This document shows positions 1 to 10,859 of a DNA stretch of 64,000 nt, in pieces. Source of the stretch: Larix kaempferi (lineage: Eukaryota > Streptophyta > Pinopsida > Pinales > Pinaceae). The DNA lies in contig BSBM01000076.1 in the NCBI GenBank assembly GCA_027924585.1, positions 1,998,501 to 2,062,500 on the forward strand. The letters run 5' to 3'. Each line of letters begins with the position of its first letter. Position 1 is the first letter of the stretch. Position numbers and translations under genes: made by a program. The notes below the pieces were generated by a model, which worked only from the letters and a program-made list of their open reading frames with translations, was not told the DNA's origin and searched no databases.

Positions 1-776
1 AAGCTCCACACACGGCTACTCGGACCCAGATGCTTTATGCGGAGGACTGCATGTCCCCCATGGTGTTCAACTGGTGTGAGGGTCTCCTCGCAAACCTCTG
101 AGCTCAGCTGACCAAGTGTCGGCGGGGAGAGCTTAAGCAGTTTGGTTATGGGTTGATCGTGGTATCGTTCCTCTTGGAGCGGATCCCTCTCTTGCGCCCA
201 CAGGTGGTATTAGATGACAGAGAGCCTAGAGATCCCCACATGCTCAGATGGACTGAGGTCATGACTCGTCATGGTGGAGGACCCATCATCTGCTTTGGTC
301 CTGAGTTCTTCAGCTGGATGGAAGGCCAGTTACTCATGGTTGAGGACTTCCCGTACAGTGGTACGGATTTCAGAGAGGATCCTGACTTGGTGCTGCCTGA
401 GGGTGCAGCATGGGGTGACATAGGTGAGAACAAAAACCTTGTACTTTTAATTTTGTATATTTATCATTTTTTTGATGCAGTGCTGACAAGTATATAACAT
501 GTGTGTGCAGATGTGGGGCCCGTACAAATGGTAGGACTTTCTCTCCTGGCGTGGAGAGACAGAGGTGGGGAAGCAGTTGTGCCCCTAGGTGCTCATGCTG
601 CCATCGAGGAGATGGAGGAGGTATATAGGAACTTGTCCCAACTGACAGTGGAGGTTCCTGAGCCAGCGATAGATGATCTGCTGAGACCTATGCAGAGGTT
701 TGGGGTTGGAGCGTCCGTACGCTTCAATGCCCTACTCCGCAAGGTGGCGAGGACCGTGGATTGTTTCCTCACTTAG
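1..776 (+). pseudogene. Antisense extra ORF of the Tat element, plant-mobile-domain-like, two exons, 5' part outside the window
   Basis: This ORF lies on the strand opposite gag-pol, downstream of integrase and the second RNase H. Residues such as LLERIPLLRPQ and the W/F-rich stretch after it resemble plant mobile domain (transposase-derived, aminotransferase-like) proteins. I recognise the style of sequence rather than a named family. The reading frame is open to the left edge except for one TGA at 99-101. It continues to 423, where AG|GTGAG looks like a 5' splice site. A matching acceptor ending TGTGTGCAG at 510 restores frame (phase 1), and exon 2 runs to a TAG at 774-776. Unspliced, the frame runs to its own stop just before 498. 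Domains otherwise found in DNA transposons are known in some Tat extra ORFs, so position, orientation and similarity agree. Its function is unknown. Confidence 0.6.
424..510 (+). other. Putative 87-bp intron in the antisense ORF
   Basis: It begins GTGAGAAC, is T-rich through its middle, and ends TTTGATGCAG or, better for frame, TGTGTGCAG. Removing 424-510 joins an exon with one spare base to an exon starting with two, keeping the conserved-looking frame on both sides. This is inferred from sequence only. Confidence 0.5.
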
Positions 777-848
777 CGACAACGTGCTGTTCGTGCTAGG
801 GGTGGTGTATGGGTTAGGCGTCAGGCCCGATGACACTATTATACTTGC

Positions 849-990
849 ACTGAGAGCTTAGAGGTCTTAGATTTTGTACTACTGAAAGCTATGATACTTC
901 AAATTTTGCAGAGACTCACTGAAAGCCATCGTGCTTTAGATTTTGTAGAGACTCACTGAAAGCCATCGTGCTTCAGATTTTGTACCAGCA
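849..990. repeat. Four-copy 32-37-bp tandem repeat after the antisense ORF
   Basis: Units begin with ACTGARAGC at about 849, 881, 918 and 955 and share AGATTTTGTA in the second half. The last three are closest to each other. They lie in what would be the 3' untranslated part of the antisense ORF. The rest of 777-1141 is AT-rich and shows nothing further. Confidence 0.8.
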
Positions 991-1141
991 CTACTTTTGA
1001 GCGATATATATATATACAAACATTCTCGGCGATTTATACATTATGTGTTTTAAAATGATGAGTGATGTGATCTTGTTTACATGTTTGCTTTTATACATTA
1101 CATTATTTACATGTTGTGAATGCTTTTACATATTATGAATA

Positions 1142-1609
1142 TTATGTGTGTGTGATGTACCAATCCAAAATGAAGTTGGCCATCGAGTCAGCAACTGTGT
1201 TTAATTCTCGTGGAATGTGTAGGTACTGAACGGATTCAAATGACCTTTCCAGGAGACGTACTCGTCTGAAGAGACGGAGTAAGGTGGGATCACGGATGGC
1301 GTAAACCCGGTTAAGATGGGAAACCACTAATTGAGAATCCATGTGGATGACAATGTGGTTCATACCCAAGGAAATGGCGTTAGCTAGGGTTCCGATTACT
1401 GCCTGATACTCTGCGGCATCGTTGGTCGCACACCCTAGGAAACTTCCTCCTGAGCTAATGAGCTCACATGTTGGAGAATATAGTACCCAGGTTGCCGAAG
1501 CAAGGTTACGGGTATGCCGGCTGGCGTCGTCTGCGAATCCATAGCACGTTTCCATCTGCATATGCAGACAGAACATGGTATAAGGAGCGGAAACAAGATC
1601 TAAAGACAC
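1142..1609 (-). CDS. Second, archaeal-like RNase H (aRH) of the Tat element
   Basis: A 155-residue open frame with RNase HI-fold signatures: an acidic pair in FADDASRHT (residues 26-34), E67 in AAEYQAVIG, D91 in HMDSQLVV and D141 in NTVADSMAN. This gives the full D-E-D-D catalytic set. Such a domain would cut the RNA strand of RNA-DNA hybrids during reverse transcription. It has no in-frame stop, unlike most of pol. It lies 87 bp beyond the integrase stop, in the same frame as integrase and RNase H but separated by stops, so it would be a separate ORF or a lost extension of pol. In the Tat elements I know, this domain usually precedes integrase; here it follows it. The start used is the first one available in the frame; the true N-terminus is uncertain. 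Confidence 0.8.
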   Translation of the reverse strand: MSLDLVSAPYTMFCLHMQMETCYGFADDASRHTRNLASATWVLYSPTCELISSGGSFLGCATNDAAEYQAVIGTLANAISLGMNHIVIHMDSQLVVSHLNRVYAIRDPTLLRLFRRVRLLERSFESVQYLHIPRELNTVADSMANFILDWYITHT

Positions 1610-1696
1610 TCAAAAAATAAAAGCGTCACAGCACACACAAAAACACAAAAAACATGCCATTTACAGTATATACAAGAAAGTCTAAGCATGATGAAT

Positions 1697-2938
1697 TTAG
1701 GTGTAATATCTCTTCAGGTAAAGCCCATTGCGGGGTTCACCCAAAGAGATTCCGTCGTAGTCTTCAAGCTCGTAAGCTCCCTTCTCCAAAACACGTTTGA
1801 CAATGTAAGGTCCATGCCACATGGATTCGAACTTTCCTGCTCCTAGTTTGTCGTGCTTCTGGTCATAAGTGAGGACTAGGTCACCCTCGTTAAAGATACG
1901 AGGTTCAACTGACTTGTCGTACTGGGCTTTGATGCGTTTCTTGTGCGCTTCATTAGCAAGAGCGACATCTCGGCGGGACTCGTCAAGTTTTGCTAAGCGC
2001 AAGAGACATTCTTCCTCGGCAGTAGTATTAGGAAGAAGTTCGACAACGAGTTGTAAAGACGGAATTTCGCACTCTATAGGTAGAATAGCCTCCAATCCAT
2101 ATACCAATTGGAAAGGAGTGAAGCTTGTGGCGGTTTTGACGGAAGTTCGATAGGCCCATAACGCTGAGAAGAGCATGTTGTGCCAATTGGACTTATGTGT
2201 CCCTACCATCCTTTGGACCATAGTTTTCAAGACCTTGTTAATGGCCTCGACCTGTCCATTGGACTGCGGGTAGTAGGGTGTTGAATTTTCATGGCGAAAA
2301 CCCAACCTATCGTTCAGTTCATCAACCATATGGTTCTGAAAATGGGAACCATGATTGGTAACAATTGCCTGAGGAACTCCAAACCGCTCTATTACATGAT
2401 TGAACATGAAGAGTGCAACGGTTTTGCTGTCGTTCTGGTATGTAGGCATAGCTTTGGCCCACTTTGTAAAGTAATCCATAGCTACAATGATGTAACTATG
2501 CCCCTCGGCCGAGGTAGGCTTACAATGCATAAAGTCAATGCCCCATTTTGCGAAGGGGCACACGGCAATAACCGGGTGTAATGGGGCGGGATGGGTGCGC
2601 TTCTTCGTATGGAAGTGTTGGCAAGGAGGACATTTTTTTATGGCCTCAATACAATCTTTGAAGATAGTAGGCCAAAAATATCCTGCGCGCAAAATCTTCT
2701 GGGCTGTAGCCATCCCAGAGAGGTGACCGCCACATGCCCCGGCGTGACAGTTATTGAGAACGCGTTCAGCCTCATCGTGAGTGAGACAATGTCGAAGAAT
2801 TGAATCAATGCCACGACGATACAAAGTATCATTGATGATTAAATAATACTTCGCATGGTGACTTATCTTACGACGATCGTCGCGAGAGAGTTGAGGGTTG
2901 AAGCGTTGGGTTTGAAGATACAATAAGATATCTCCATA
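1697..2938 (-). pseudogene. Tat element integrase, catalytic Asp replaced by Asn
   Basis: Integrates the cDNA copy. Numbering from 2923: zinc-binding H60, H67, C98 and C101, then the core with D130 (GIDFMH), position 190 (VTNHGSHF) and E226 (GQVEAINK). The spacing between 190 and 226 is exactly the D-35-E spacing, but residue 190 is Asn (codon at 2354-2356) where Asp is expected, so the enzyme should be inactive. The C-terminus carries a GPY/F-type module (GPYIVKRVLEKGAYELEDYDG region) and no chromodomain. A TAG at 2939-2941 separates it in frame from the upstream RNase H; Trp is the usual residue there in this family as I recall it, so TGG to TAG is the likely change. Confidence 0.9.
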
Positions 2939-3599
2939 CTATGGATCAGTTATATTGATGAGAAACAATGATTCGTCTAGAAAGGAGTGATTGTGCTCAA
3001 CTTCTGCATCAGGACGGGGAAGGTCGCAAATGAGCTCGGCAAATACCAAAGACTTCTTTGACTTGGCTTTCTCGAAAAGAAGATCAAATTCTTGCAGTAT
3101 CACGATCCAGCATGAATACTTGCCCCCAAGCACCTGACGTGTTAGGATGTGGTACATGGGGTTCGAGTCTGCGATGATGGTGGTGGTGCGGAGCAAGATA
3201 TAGTGCCGGAACTTCTGGACGGCGATGACCGCCGCGAATGCGAGTTTTTCAGCATGTGAATATCTAGTTTCAGTGTCAGCAAGACCCTTACTTGCATAGT
3301 ATATTACATGTTCCTGGGCGTTTTGATCCTCCTGTACCAAAACCATGGCGATAGTGGTAGCAGAAGCGGCGAGATATAAGATATAATCTCGATAATAATT
3401 GGGCAGTTGGAGCACAGGGGCATGCGTGATGGCATGTTTGATACTATCGAAGGATTTCTGAGCTTGGTCCTCCCAAATGAAGGGGACGTCCTTCTTGAGC
3501 AGTCTCATATACCCCCGAGTCTTCTCTGCGAAATTGCAAACAAAACATCTTAAATAAGTCGCCTTCCCTTGGAGACTTTGAAGTGCCGTCACATTAGTC
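2939..3599 (-). pseudogene. Tat element RT connection and degenerate retroviral-type RNase H
   Basis: Contains the post-RT segment (LQSLQGKATYLRCF) and the RNase H of Ty3 type: the first strand (YILYLAASATT), E in SHAEKLAFA and D in IIADSNPM. The first catalytic Asp, normally in a DAS-like motif of the first strand, is absent (LAASATT). Degeneration of this domain is expected in elements that gained a second RNase H. It is joined to RT through a one-base frameshift in the run of six G at 3600-3605 (C on the coding strand). Downstream it ends in the in-frame TAG before integrase. Confidence 0.85.
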
Positions 3600-4664
3600 G
3601 GGGGGTGGCAGGTTGATGATGGCCTCCACCTTTAAGGGATCAATGCGGATCCCATCCTTCGAAACGATAAATCCTAAGAGGCGTCCGGACTCAACGCAAA
3701 AGATACACTTATGAGGATTCAGACGGATATTGTACCGTCTGCATCTGAGGAAAATGGCCGTCAGATGATCAATGTGGAACTCACGCTGCTTTGAATGAGC
3801 AGGGAGATCGTCCAGGTAAGGTTCCACAAAGTCCTTGATATCATGGAAGGCATACGACATAGCCCGCTGAAACGTGGCGCCAACATTTTTAAGGCCAAAC
3901 GGGAGTTTTCGGTATGCAAACGTTCCCCACGGGCAGATGAAAGCTGTCTTATGTTGGTCGGCTGGGTTGATCTCAATTTGGTTGTAACCAGAAAAACCAT
4001 CCATAAATGAGAAGATGACGCTTTCGGCACAATTGTCGATAATCTGGTCGATGAAGGGGGTCGGTTAGTTGTCTTTTGGACAAGCCTGGTTAAGGTCCCG
4101 ATAATCGACACAAATGCGAATGGTACCTTGCTTTTTGTTCACACGGACGACATTTGAGACCCAATCCGTCAATGGGACAAGATAAATAAAATTAGCCTTT
4201 AAGAGCTTTTCAATTTCTGCCTTAATTGCCGTAGTCTTCCCGGGGTGTACCGGTCGCAACTTTTGGCGTACAGGTTTGATGTCGAGATAGGTTTTTATTT
4301 CATGAGAAACAATTGCGGGGTATATCCCAGGCATCTCCTCATAGGACCAAGCAAATACGTCTCGAAATTGCTTGAATAAGGCCGTGCTAGCAGCTATTTC
4401 TTTAGGGGAACACTTCTGGCCTATGCAAATGTGTTCCACTATACCAGGTTTCACCGAGATGTCTACCGGGGTGGTTGGCTCAATATTGGCCAAGTTGCCA
4501 TCCGTGTCCGTAAGACATGTAAGGATGGGGGAATGAGGGAACGGGTAGATATCTGGTGAAAAGAGGGTGTGAATGTTGTCCTCTATGTACTCCAAAGGAG
4601 GAAGAAAAGATGACCTATGGTGGAGATCATCCCACGGACCGTTGTCAACATTCATAACTTCCAC
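3594..4664 (-). pseudogene. Tat element reverse transcriptase
   Basis: RT of Ty3/gypsy type in one frame interrupted by TAA at 4065-4067. Upstream of the stop lie the fingers (KPVRQKLRPVHP, then WVSNVVRVNKK and ICVDYRDLNQACPKDN). Downstream lie the palm motifs DGFSGYNQIEI, LPFGLKNVGATFQRAM and the catalytic YLDD (3807-3818), then LLGFIVSKDGI. The residue lost to the stop sits directly after PKDN, where Tyr is common, so a TAT/TAC to TAA change is likely. Apart from the stop and the frameshift at its end, the domain looks complete. Confidence 0.92.
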
Positions 4665-4701
4665 GATGGACTCATCTGAATGAAAAGTCCGAAGTAAGAG
4701 A

Positions 4702-5460
4702 TCAGGTAGAGATGACGTCCGTCGTAGAGAACAGGACGGAGAGGCCCACGATTAAATGGTCCTCCGGTGCTGATTGGATAGTCTCGTAAATATGTTTAGC
4801 GGGTGAAAGAGGCATTATGTCTCCAAGCAGGTGTGTTGTGGCTTCATCCGGTACAAGCCAAGCATCATTAGAGTGATATGAAATCTCTGTGGAGATCATG
4901 TTCACCGTAGCAACATGATTAGGGGGATCCGCAGCTGGAAAAACGCCCATGAGAGATGAATCTTTCAAAAGGCCAACCCTTATACTCTCATACTGTTTTG
5001 ACATCTGTCCAATGGAAGGAACATGTCACCAGGATGAGTAGTAGCGTTTGGTGTACAAAAATCTAATTGGTCAATAGTAACAATTCGTCCTTGGTGGGGG
5101 AATTGTACTATGCGGAAGACTGAAGAAGCTACCGCCTGCATGGTGTAAAACCAATTGCGACCAAGCAAGAGATTATAATCTAACGGGGCCGAGACCACTT
5201 CCACATTAATGGTTACGGTCTTTCCGCCCAACTCAACTGGAAGAGCTTGTAAGAGCCCATGAGGTTGACAGCCACGCCCGTCGAATGCTTTCAACGTGGT
5301 AGGAGAACAATTCAATTCGGGGGAGCCAATGGCTCTCCAACAGGCGATCGACATGACATAAGTGGAGGCGCCTTCGTCCAAAAGGGTACGATGGATAATC
5401 TTCCCAACAATGTTTTTAAAACTTGGAATGCGAGTTGGTGTGAGAGCCTCGACTTAAAGT
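4702..5460 (-). pseudogene. Tat element protease and protease-RT linker
   Basis: An aspartic protease frame runs from about 5450 to 4980, with the active-site motif LLDEGAS at about 5366-5381 and a later LLLGRNWF flap-like segment. This is typical of pepsin-like retrotransposon proteases, which cleave Gag-Pol. A frameshift near 4990-5004 moves reading into another frame (4702-5004, starting SKQYESIRVGL), which carries the acidic linker, and a second frameshift before 4664 returns to the first frame. The two compensating shifts show that this copy cannot make an uninterrupted polyprotein. Confidence 0.8.
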
Positions 5461-5548
5461 TGTCAAGTCGGAACATGATGGTATTCGAGAAATTCGGGTC
5501 GACTGCACCGATGGCTGCAAGGAGAGTTTTGCGTTGATTAGGACAATT

Positions 5549-6980
5549 CTACAAAAATTCCAGGGTAGACATGGCGCAAGGAGATTGTGGCAAGTCTTCT
5601 ACGATATTGTAATTTTGTGCTTCCCGAGCGCTGGGATTGAAAATAGCTTTTCGAATCGTGCTCTTGGGCGGTCGCAATATCGAGTCTAAGGAGGGCTTCT
5701 CAATAGTGAGAGAAGTTGATGGTACAGTAACATCAGTTAAGGAGTCGGAAGCTTTTTCGGCATTACTTCTAGTGGATGCCTTCGAAGGGACCGGTTCGTA
5801 AGATCGCGAGCGAGTGTTCAAATTGATTGTCTTGTTACGCACCATGAAAACATGCGCGGTATTGGATGGTTCCCCTTGGGATGGGGGGGGTTGAGCAATC
5901 ATTTGCTGGTTCTGAGTAGGAAACGGGTCATTGAGGACTGTGGGAGTTGGTTTACCCCTAAGAAACTTTTGTACTTCGTCTCTATGGGGACATTCTTTGG
6001 AGAAATGGTCATCTCCACACAGTAAGCAAGGATACTTTAGTTTCCGTTTCTGCTTGGTATCGTCAGGAGTGCTCTTTTGTTCCTGCTGGGCGGAAGAATT
6101 TTTGGGTTTCCCCTTGTTCTTCTTTTTACTTCCAAACTTCTGAGATGAAGCTGATTGGACAGAATTCACCTCTTTAGTTACAACAGGAGTGGTGGACTTG
6201 GTGGTGTTGTGGCCAGTCGGAGTCGGGTTGGATGATCCAACAGTGCTAGCAGCAGGCTAGGTGTTAAGGGAACCAATGATTCCATCAGTTTGGAGTCCCT
6301 TATGTGGTTTCGCAGGGTCATTAACGTCACGGGGCACGTCGGGAAGAATATCAAACAAAGTGCCAGATTGAGTGTAGACTAGGTCTAGCACATGGGCACT
6401 TGCGATGGCTTGTTCCTCGGTGACAACACCTCGCATAGCAACGTCTCTTGCTATGGTAGGGATGAGGGATTTTGTGAACCAGTCTGCTAGAAGTTGATTT
6501 GGAATAGGAGCTTTAATGAGACGTCGTCTCCTTCGCCATTCGTGATATGAGTGGTGGTATTGACGGAGTGAGGTTAAAAGCTCGGTACCAGTTTCATACT
6601 GTATGGGTAGCTGGAAATGTGTCAAAAAGTTCATGGCAAGAGAACCAAAATCAGGAAAAGAGTGGGGTGGCAACTCAATGTACCACTTGGCAGCCGAACT
6701 GGTGAGAGTCCTTTGAAACAATCTAAAGACGAATTGAATCGTCCATTAAGGAATTAGATGAACACCATAAGTGGTATGTCATCACGTGGTTTTTAGGGTC
6801 TTCACCCAGCTTGCCGTCAAATTTGGGGATATCAGACGGAAGTTTCACCGGAATTGGTGGCCAGCTAGATCCATGGTAAATAGGATCGTTGGTTAAACAG
6901 GATAGGTCAAGTAGGTCCAAAGTAGCCAGGAAGGGTAGCTGTGGGTTAGGCTGTGCGTATTGATAATACGGATAAGGCAT
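5549..6980 (-). pseudogene. Tat element Gag: capsid-like domain and zinc knuckle
   Basis: The capsid-like retrotransposon Gag domain starts near 6850 (KFDGKLGEDPKNHVMTYHLW), crosses a frameshift at about 6722 and continues as LFQRTLTSSAAKWYIELP to 6257. After an in-frame TAG (6257-6259) the frame runs on through a lysine-rich stretch to a zinc knuckle at 5990-6028 of the form C-x2-C-x3-H-x4-C (CLLCGDDHFSKEC), one residue shorter than the usual CCHC; my recollection is that this short form is common in related plant elements. Gag packages the element RNA. Breaks seen: one frameshift and one stop. Confidence 0.88.
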
Positions 6981-8760
6981 GTAAGGACCAAACTGATCGT
7001 AAGGTGTACCAGGAGGAAACTGGCCGTAGGGGGGTGTGCCGCCCGGACCGTAAGGGGGTCCTCCACCATAAGGTGGTCCATTCCAATAAGGTGGGGGCCC
7101 ACCTCCACCACCGGGAGGGGGTGGAGGCCCGTCGCCACCACCGAGAGGAGGTGGGGGTCCATAACCGTAATGAGATGGCCCACCACCGCCTCCTCCTAGA
7201 GGGGGTGGTGGACCACTTCCGTCGCCAGAAGGATGGGGCCCCCACCACCTCCGCCGCCGGAAGGATGAGGGTCTCCACCACCACCGCTACCACCATAGTA
7301 ATTAGGTCCTCCACCGCCTCCGCCTGGAGGGGGTGGTGGACCGCCTCCGCCACCCGAAGGGAAATGTCCTCCTCGACCATGATAGGGTGGTCCCTCGCCA
7401 CCTCCGCTGGGAGGGGGCGTTGGACCATTCCCACCACCGCCGGAAGGGTGAGGGATGTTGTTGGTAAAATGAGGTGGGCCTCCACCAAGGTTAGGTGGGG
7501 GCCTGTCGCCTGCAGCAGGAGGTGGGGGAGGGCCGATCGGGGGTGGTGGTGCTTCAAGGATAGTCGGTTGGGGTCCGTGTTGCAACGTAGGTGGTTGCCC
7601 CCATAGAGTGTATGGATTCCCGAGATAAGGTATCCCGTACGGTGCGTTTCCGGGATTAGATTGGCCCGGCGCAGGGTTAACAGAACCTGGATACGCTTGA
7701 CTCCATGAGGGTTGAGTTACATTGGACGCCCCCCCAACATGAGACAATCCCGTGGTGGATTGTCTAGCGGGTTGGGACGGTCCAACGAAAGGTCTGTTGG
7801 GGATTCCACCACCTATGTTCTGGTTAGGAAAGGGGGGTTGCCCCCCAGCCACAACAGGTTGACCACTATTCACAGGTTGAACCAACGTAGGTTGTTGACT
7901 AGCTACCGTAGCAATAACATTACCAATAAGATAATCCGGGGGAATGGAATACCCTCCCCTCGAATTTTGAGGCGGGGGAGGAACTGGTAAAGTAACTGCG
8001 GTAGTGACGGGTGTGTTGGACTGTTGTTCTTCCACATGTTGGTTCCTTTGAGGTGCAGGACTGGACTCTTGCGAGGGTTGACCAGTCTTATTAATGGTCT
8101 CGTGGTGGGAAGGTTGTTCTGGTGATCCAAAAGATATCGGATGAACCAGGATGTCTCTGTCGTTGAATCTTATTTGAAAGTTCCGATTTCGAAACTCTTC
8201 AGAGTGTCGCTCGAGACTCTGTTTTCGAAGGTCATCACCCCTAAGATGCAATTATTCCACACGTTCGCGGATAGGGCCGAAAATATCGGCGGGGTCAGAC
8301 CTGTAATGAGGTGTAGAGAGCTCTGGAGTAGTCTAGTTAGGTGGGGATGAGATGAAAAAATGAGCCACTGGGTGGTCTGTAGAAGATGTCTAAGCTGCTG
8401 AAGGACCAACAACTGCTGTACGGTCGTCCTGGGGTCGGTTTATCCATTCCAACGATCCAGGTTCTCCCGAGATGACGGGAGAAAGGTCTTGTGAAGCGGG
8501 GGTTTGTGCTCCTTCATCCTGCAGGGGATGAGAGGCAGGTGAATCTGGATGAGTTTGTGGAAACAAAAGTCCTCCAACATTCAGAGTGGGGTTTTCCACT
8601 TCAGTAACTACGACCGCGTTACGCTGATCCATTCTTACCCTCAAAATAACTTCCGGATTAAGGGGATATTCGGGTGATAAGTTTAAGATCCTACGGGATC
8701 TTCTCCAGGGAAAATCCACCAGAGTGTTAGGAAGATCAGCCAGGATGGATGAAACAATGT
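6981..8760 (-). pseudogene. Tat element Gag N-terminal extension, proline/glycine-rich
   Basis: Upstream of the capsid domain the same reading continues for about 570 codons. The first part (8719-8390) is of ordinary composition; an in-frame stop at 8390 follows, then a Gln/Ser/Pro-rich segment (8251-7570), then a striking stretch of Pro and Gly runs (7560-7010) made of PPPP and GGGG blocks with Tyr and His. A frameshift near 7240 moves the frame to that of the capsid domain. No ATG is found at the 5' end before a stop at about 8778. Upstream of it the minus strand reads as a pyrimidine tract ending in TAG, like a 3' splice site, so gag may have begun in an upstream exon; this is speculative. 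Confidence 0.65.
7010..7560. repeat. Low-complexity GGT/GGN-rich region within Gag
   Basis: Imprecise 3-9-bp repeats of the GGTGGxGG kind on the plus strand, coding the Pro/Gly tract on the minus strand. The composition leaves three other frames open across this stretch; those are by-products of the repeat. Confidence 0.85.
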
Positions 8761-10859
8761 TTCTCCTAAGGGTATGCTAAAAGAAAAGCAGTCCAGAAAA
8801 ACCTACTCAAACTAAGGAAACAAGCAAACTTATGTGACAAAGTGGATTCAAAAGTCTGGAACCTCATGGGATTATCAAAGCATCGCAAACCGCGATATAC
8901 TGCAGGGTCCAACAATATGACGCGACAAGGAGGATTGGGACCGTACCCTTGCCTGCATACCCGATTACCTGGACAATACGTGCGTGCTAATCTCCCCGAG
9001 TGCTGTTCTCGGTGAATTGCTTTGCCAAGACGGCCAAATGGTTAACTCAGTTGGTTTCAGGAATCCTAGTGGTGTCTCCCGATATACGCAAGGTACGTGG
9101 GAGCTCAAATCCGTAGTGGTGCTGTCTAATGCACAACCGTTCGGCAAGAGACCTTCCGATATACTACCGAGTACGTGATACACCCTTCGATATATGCCAA
9201 GTACGGATTATGGTACTTGGTGGGTACGTGAAGGAGCTCGATATACCGATAAGTACGTGGAAGACTACAATACCCCCGGGATACAGTGCTGTCAAATAAT
9301 GACAGCTGCCACGCTTAACGACGCCGAAACACGTCTCTAATTTACACACAAGTTGCTAAAAATTTTACCTAGTTCTACCGTTAATTTTATCTTGGACGGT
9401 TAGGTGAATGCATGAGGTGAGTACATAATCGGAAGCATAATGCAAGCCCTGGCTACATGCACGAAATATTCTTTTCTTTCAATGAATTCTAGCTATGGGA
9501 AGGAGAAATTTTTTTCCAATAGTGTTGCCAAAACAAACTCAATGCAACACAATCCCAATTCAAACAAAACTTGACTATGAAAGTATTCTTTTCCTTTTCT
9601 CAACGAAACACAAAAAATCACAACACTACTATCCAAATCAAAACATTTTTTCTTTTCAAATCAAAACGACACTAGGTAATGAAAAGAGAGGATTCTGAAA
9701 TGGAATATGCAAGTTTTTCAATTTCACTTTCAATGGTCTAAAAGCAACAAAAATTAAAAATGCATCTATCTTTCCTTAGCATGGAATCAATTTTGGAAAA
9801 ATCGAAGCGTTCTTTGAGTCTTTCAAGAAAATGAGCGATTCATAGTTTGAGAAAAACACAGTAGATCATACATTCATTCAATTCTTCCAAAACACAAATG
9901 AAAATTTTCCAATGCACAACAATTTTTTCTTCAATAATGCTCAAGAAATGATGGGAAAGTAGCACTTTTTAACTTTTCAATGGATGCATAAAAGAGTAAA
10001 CTTGATAACAACTGAGCTTTTAGATCTAAATGACTGAAAAGAAAACACTACTTGCAGCATTAGTACGTTCAGAAAACTCAAGAAAAGACAAGCACTCAAC
10101 CAAGCTGAAAGACACACTTAACTCAAAATCAAGCAGCAACAAGCAAACTAAGCAAGCAAAGCTCAAACAAAATGAGAACAAGGTCTGGAACTTGATCTAA
10201 TGTAATGATCAAATCAGGGATGGAAGGAAGGGAATGCGAGGGTGAGCGGATGAAGGTGGAGGAGACAAGAGTATCCACCACTACCGGTCTTCAAACTTGT
10301 CCAAAATGGAACCCAAAATCAATCCAAAAAAAACCAAACACTCAAAACAGAACTCACAGGTGGGATCCCTGGCTGGATCTCGCAGCACAGAGAGAGTTCG
10401 TACAACAAACCAAAGTCCAAACTGTCAAATGGAGAGGGGATGCCTGCATGCCAAAAATTTGACAAATCGGCGCACTCTGTGCTTGTACACAGTGCGACGT
10501 CGCAGTTTGCATACACGGGAAGTGCGACGATGTCGCAATTTGCCAATGCAAGGGATGCGACGAGTAACTAACAGGTAAAGAACAAAGACCCAGAATGACA
10601 CAGTGTCGCTCTGTTCCCACTACCCAGGTGCGATAAGCGAAGTCTAGATTAAAAAATGAATCAGATCTCTCAGCAATGAACCATGGAATGGTTTGGGAAT
10701 GAGTTGTACAAACTCAGAGGAAGTAGATCAGAGTCTTCAATATGAAGATCTGATAGTGAAATCAACACCAAGAAGTAAATGGAAAAAATTAAAAGGCTTG
10801 TGTCAAGCAATCAACTGAAAATGACTCTCAGATTAACAACTACTAACCAAATTCTATAC
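8761..10859 (-). other. Tat element 5' leader (no coding region)
   Basis: Lies between the PBS and Gag. No convincing ORF on either strand; short open frames near 9000-9350 and 10200-10620 lack family features. It contains a set of diverged GATATAC...AGTACGTGG motifs (8895-9260) and several TGCGAC half-sites, including a perfect palindrome at 10493-10504. A leader of about 2 kb is long but within the range known for Ogre/Tat-like elements. Confidence 0.6.
9070..9262. repeat. Four diverged copies of a GATATAC/AGTACGTGG motif
   Basis: Near 9079, 9157, 9186 and 9238 the sequence reads CGATATA, a spacer of 4-6 bases, then AAGTACG or GAGTACG. Three of the four end in TACGTG. A weaker GATATACTGC occurs at 8895. 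Confidence 0.6.

Noticed and set aside
1869-2803. Plus-strand open frames opposite integrase
   Set aside because: Shadows of the minus-strand integrase; no motif of their own.
6893-7606. Long open frames on both strands over the Gag Pro/Gly tract
   Set aside because: They come from the GGN repeat composition; only the minus frame that joins the capsid domain has family support.
8965-9350. Short open frames on both strands in the Tat leader
   Set aside because: Under 75 codons, no family features, overlapping a repeated motif region.
10205-10620. Overlapping open frames of 75-93 codons
   Set aside because: Three frames open at once in a locally GC-rich leader; no motif, so chance is likelier.
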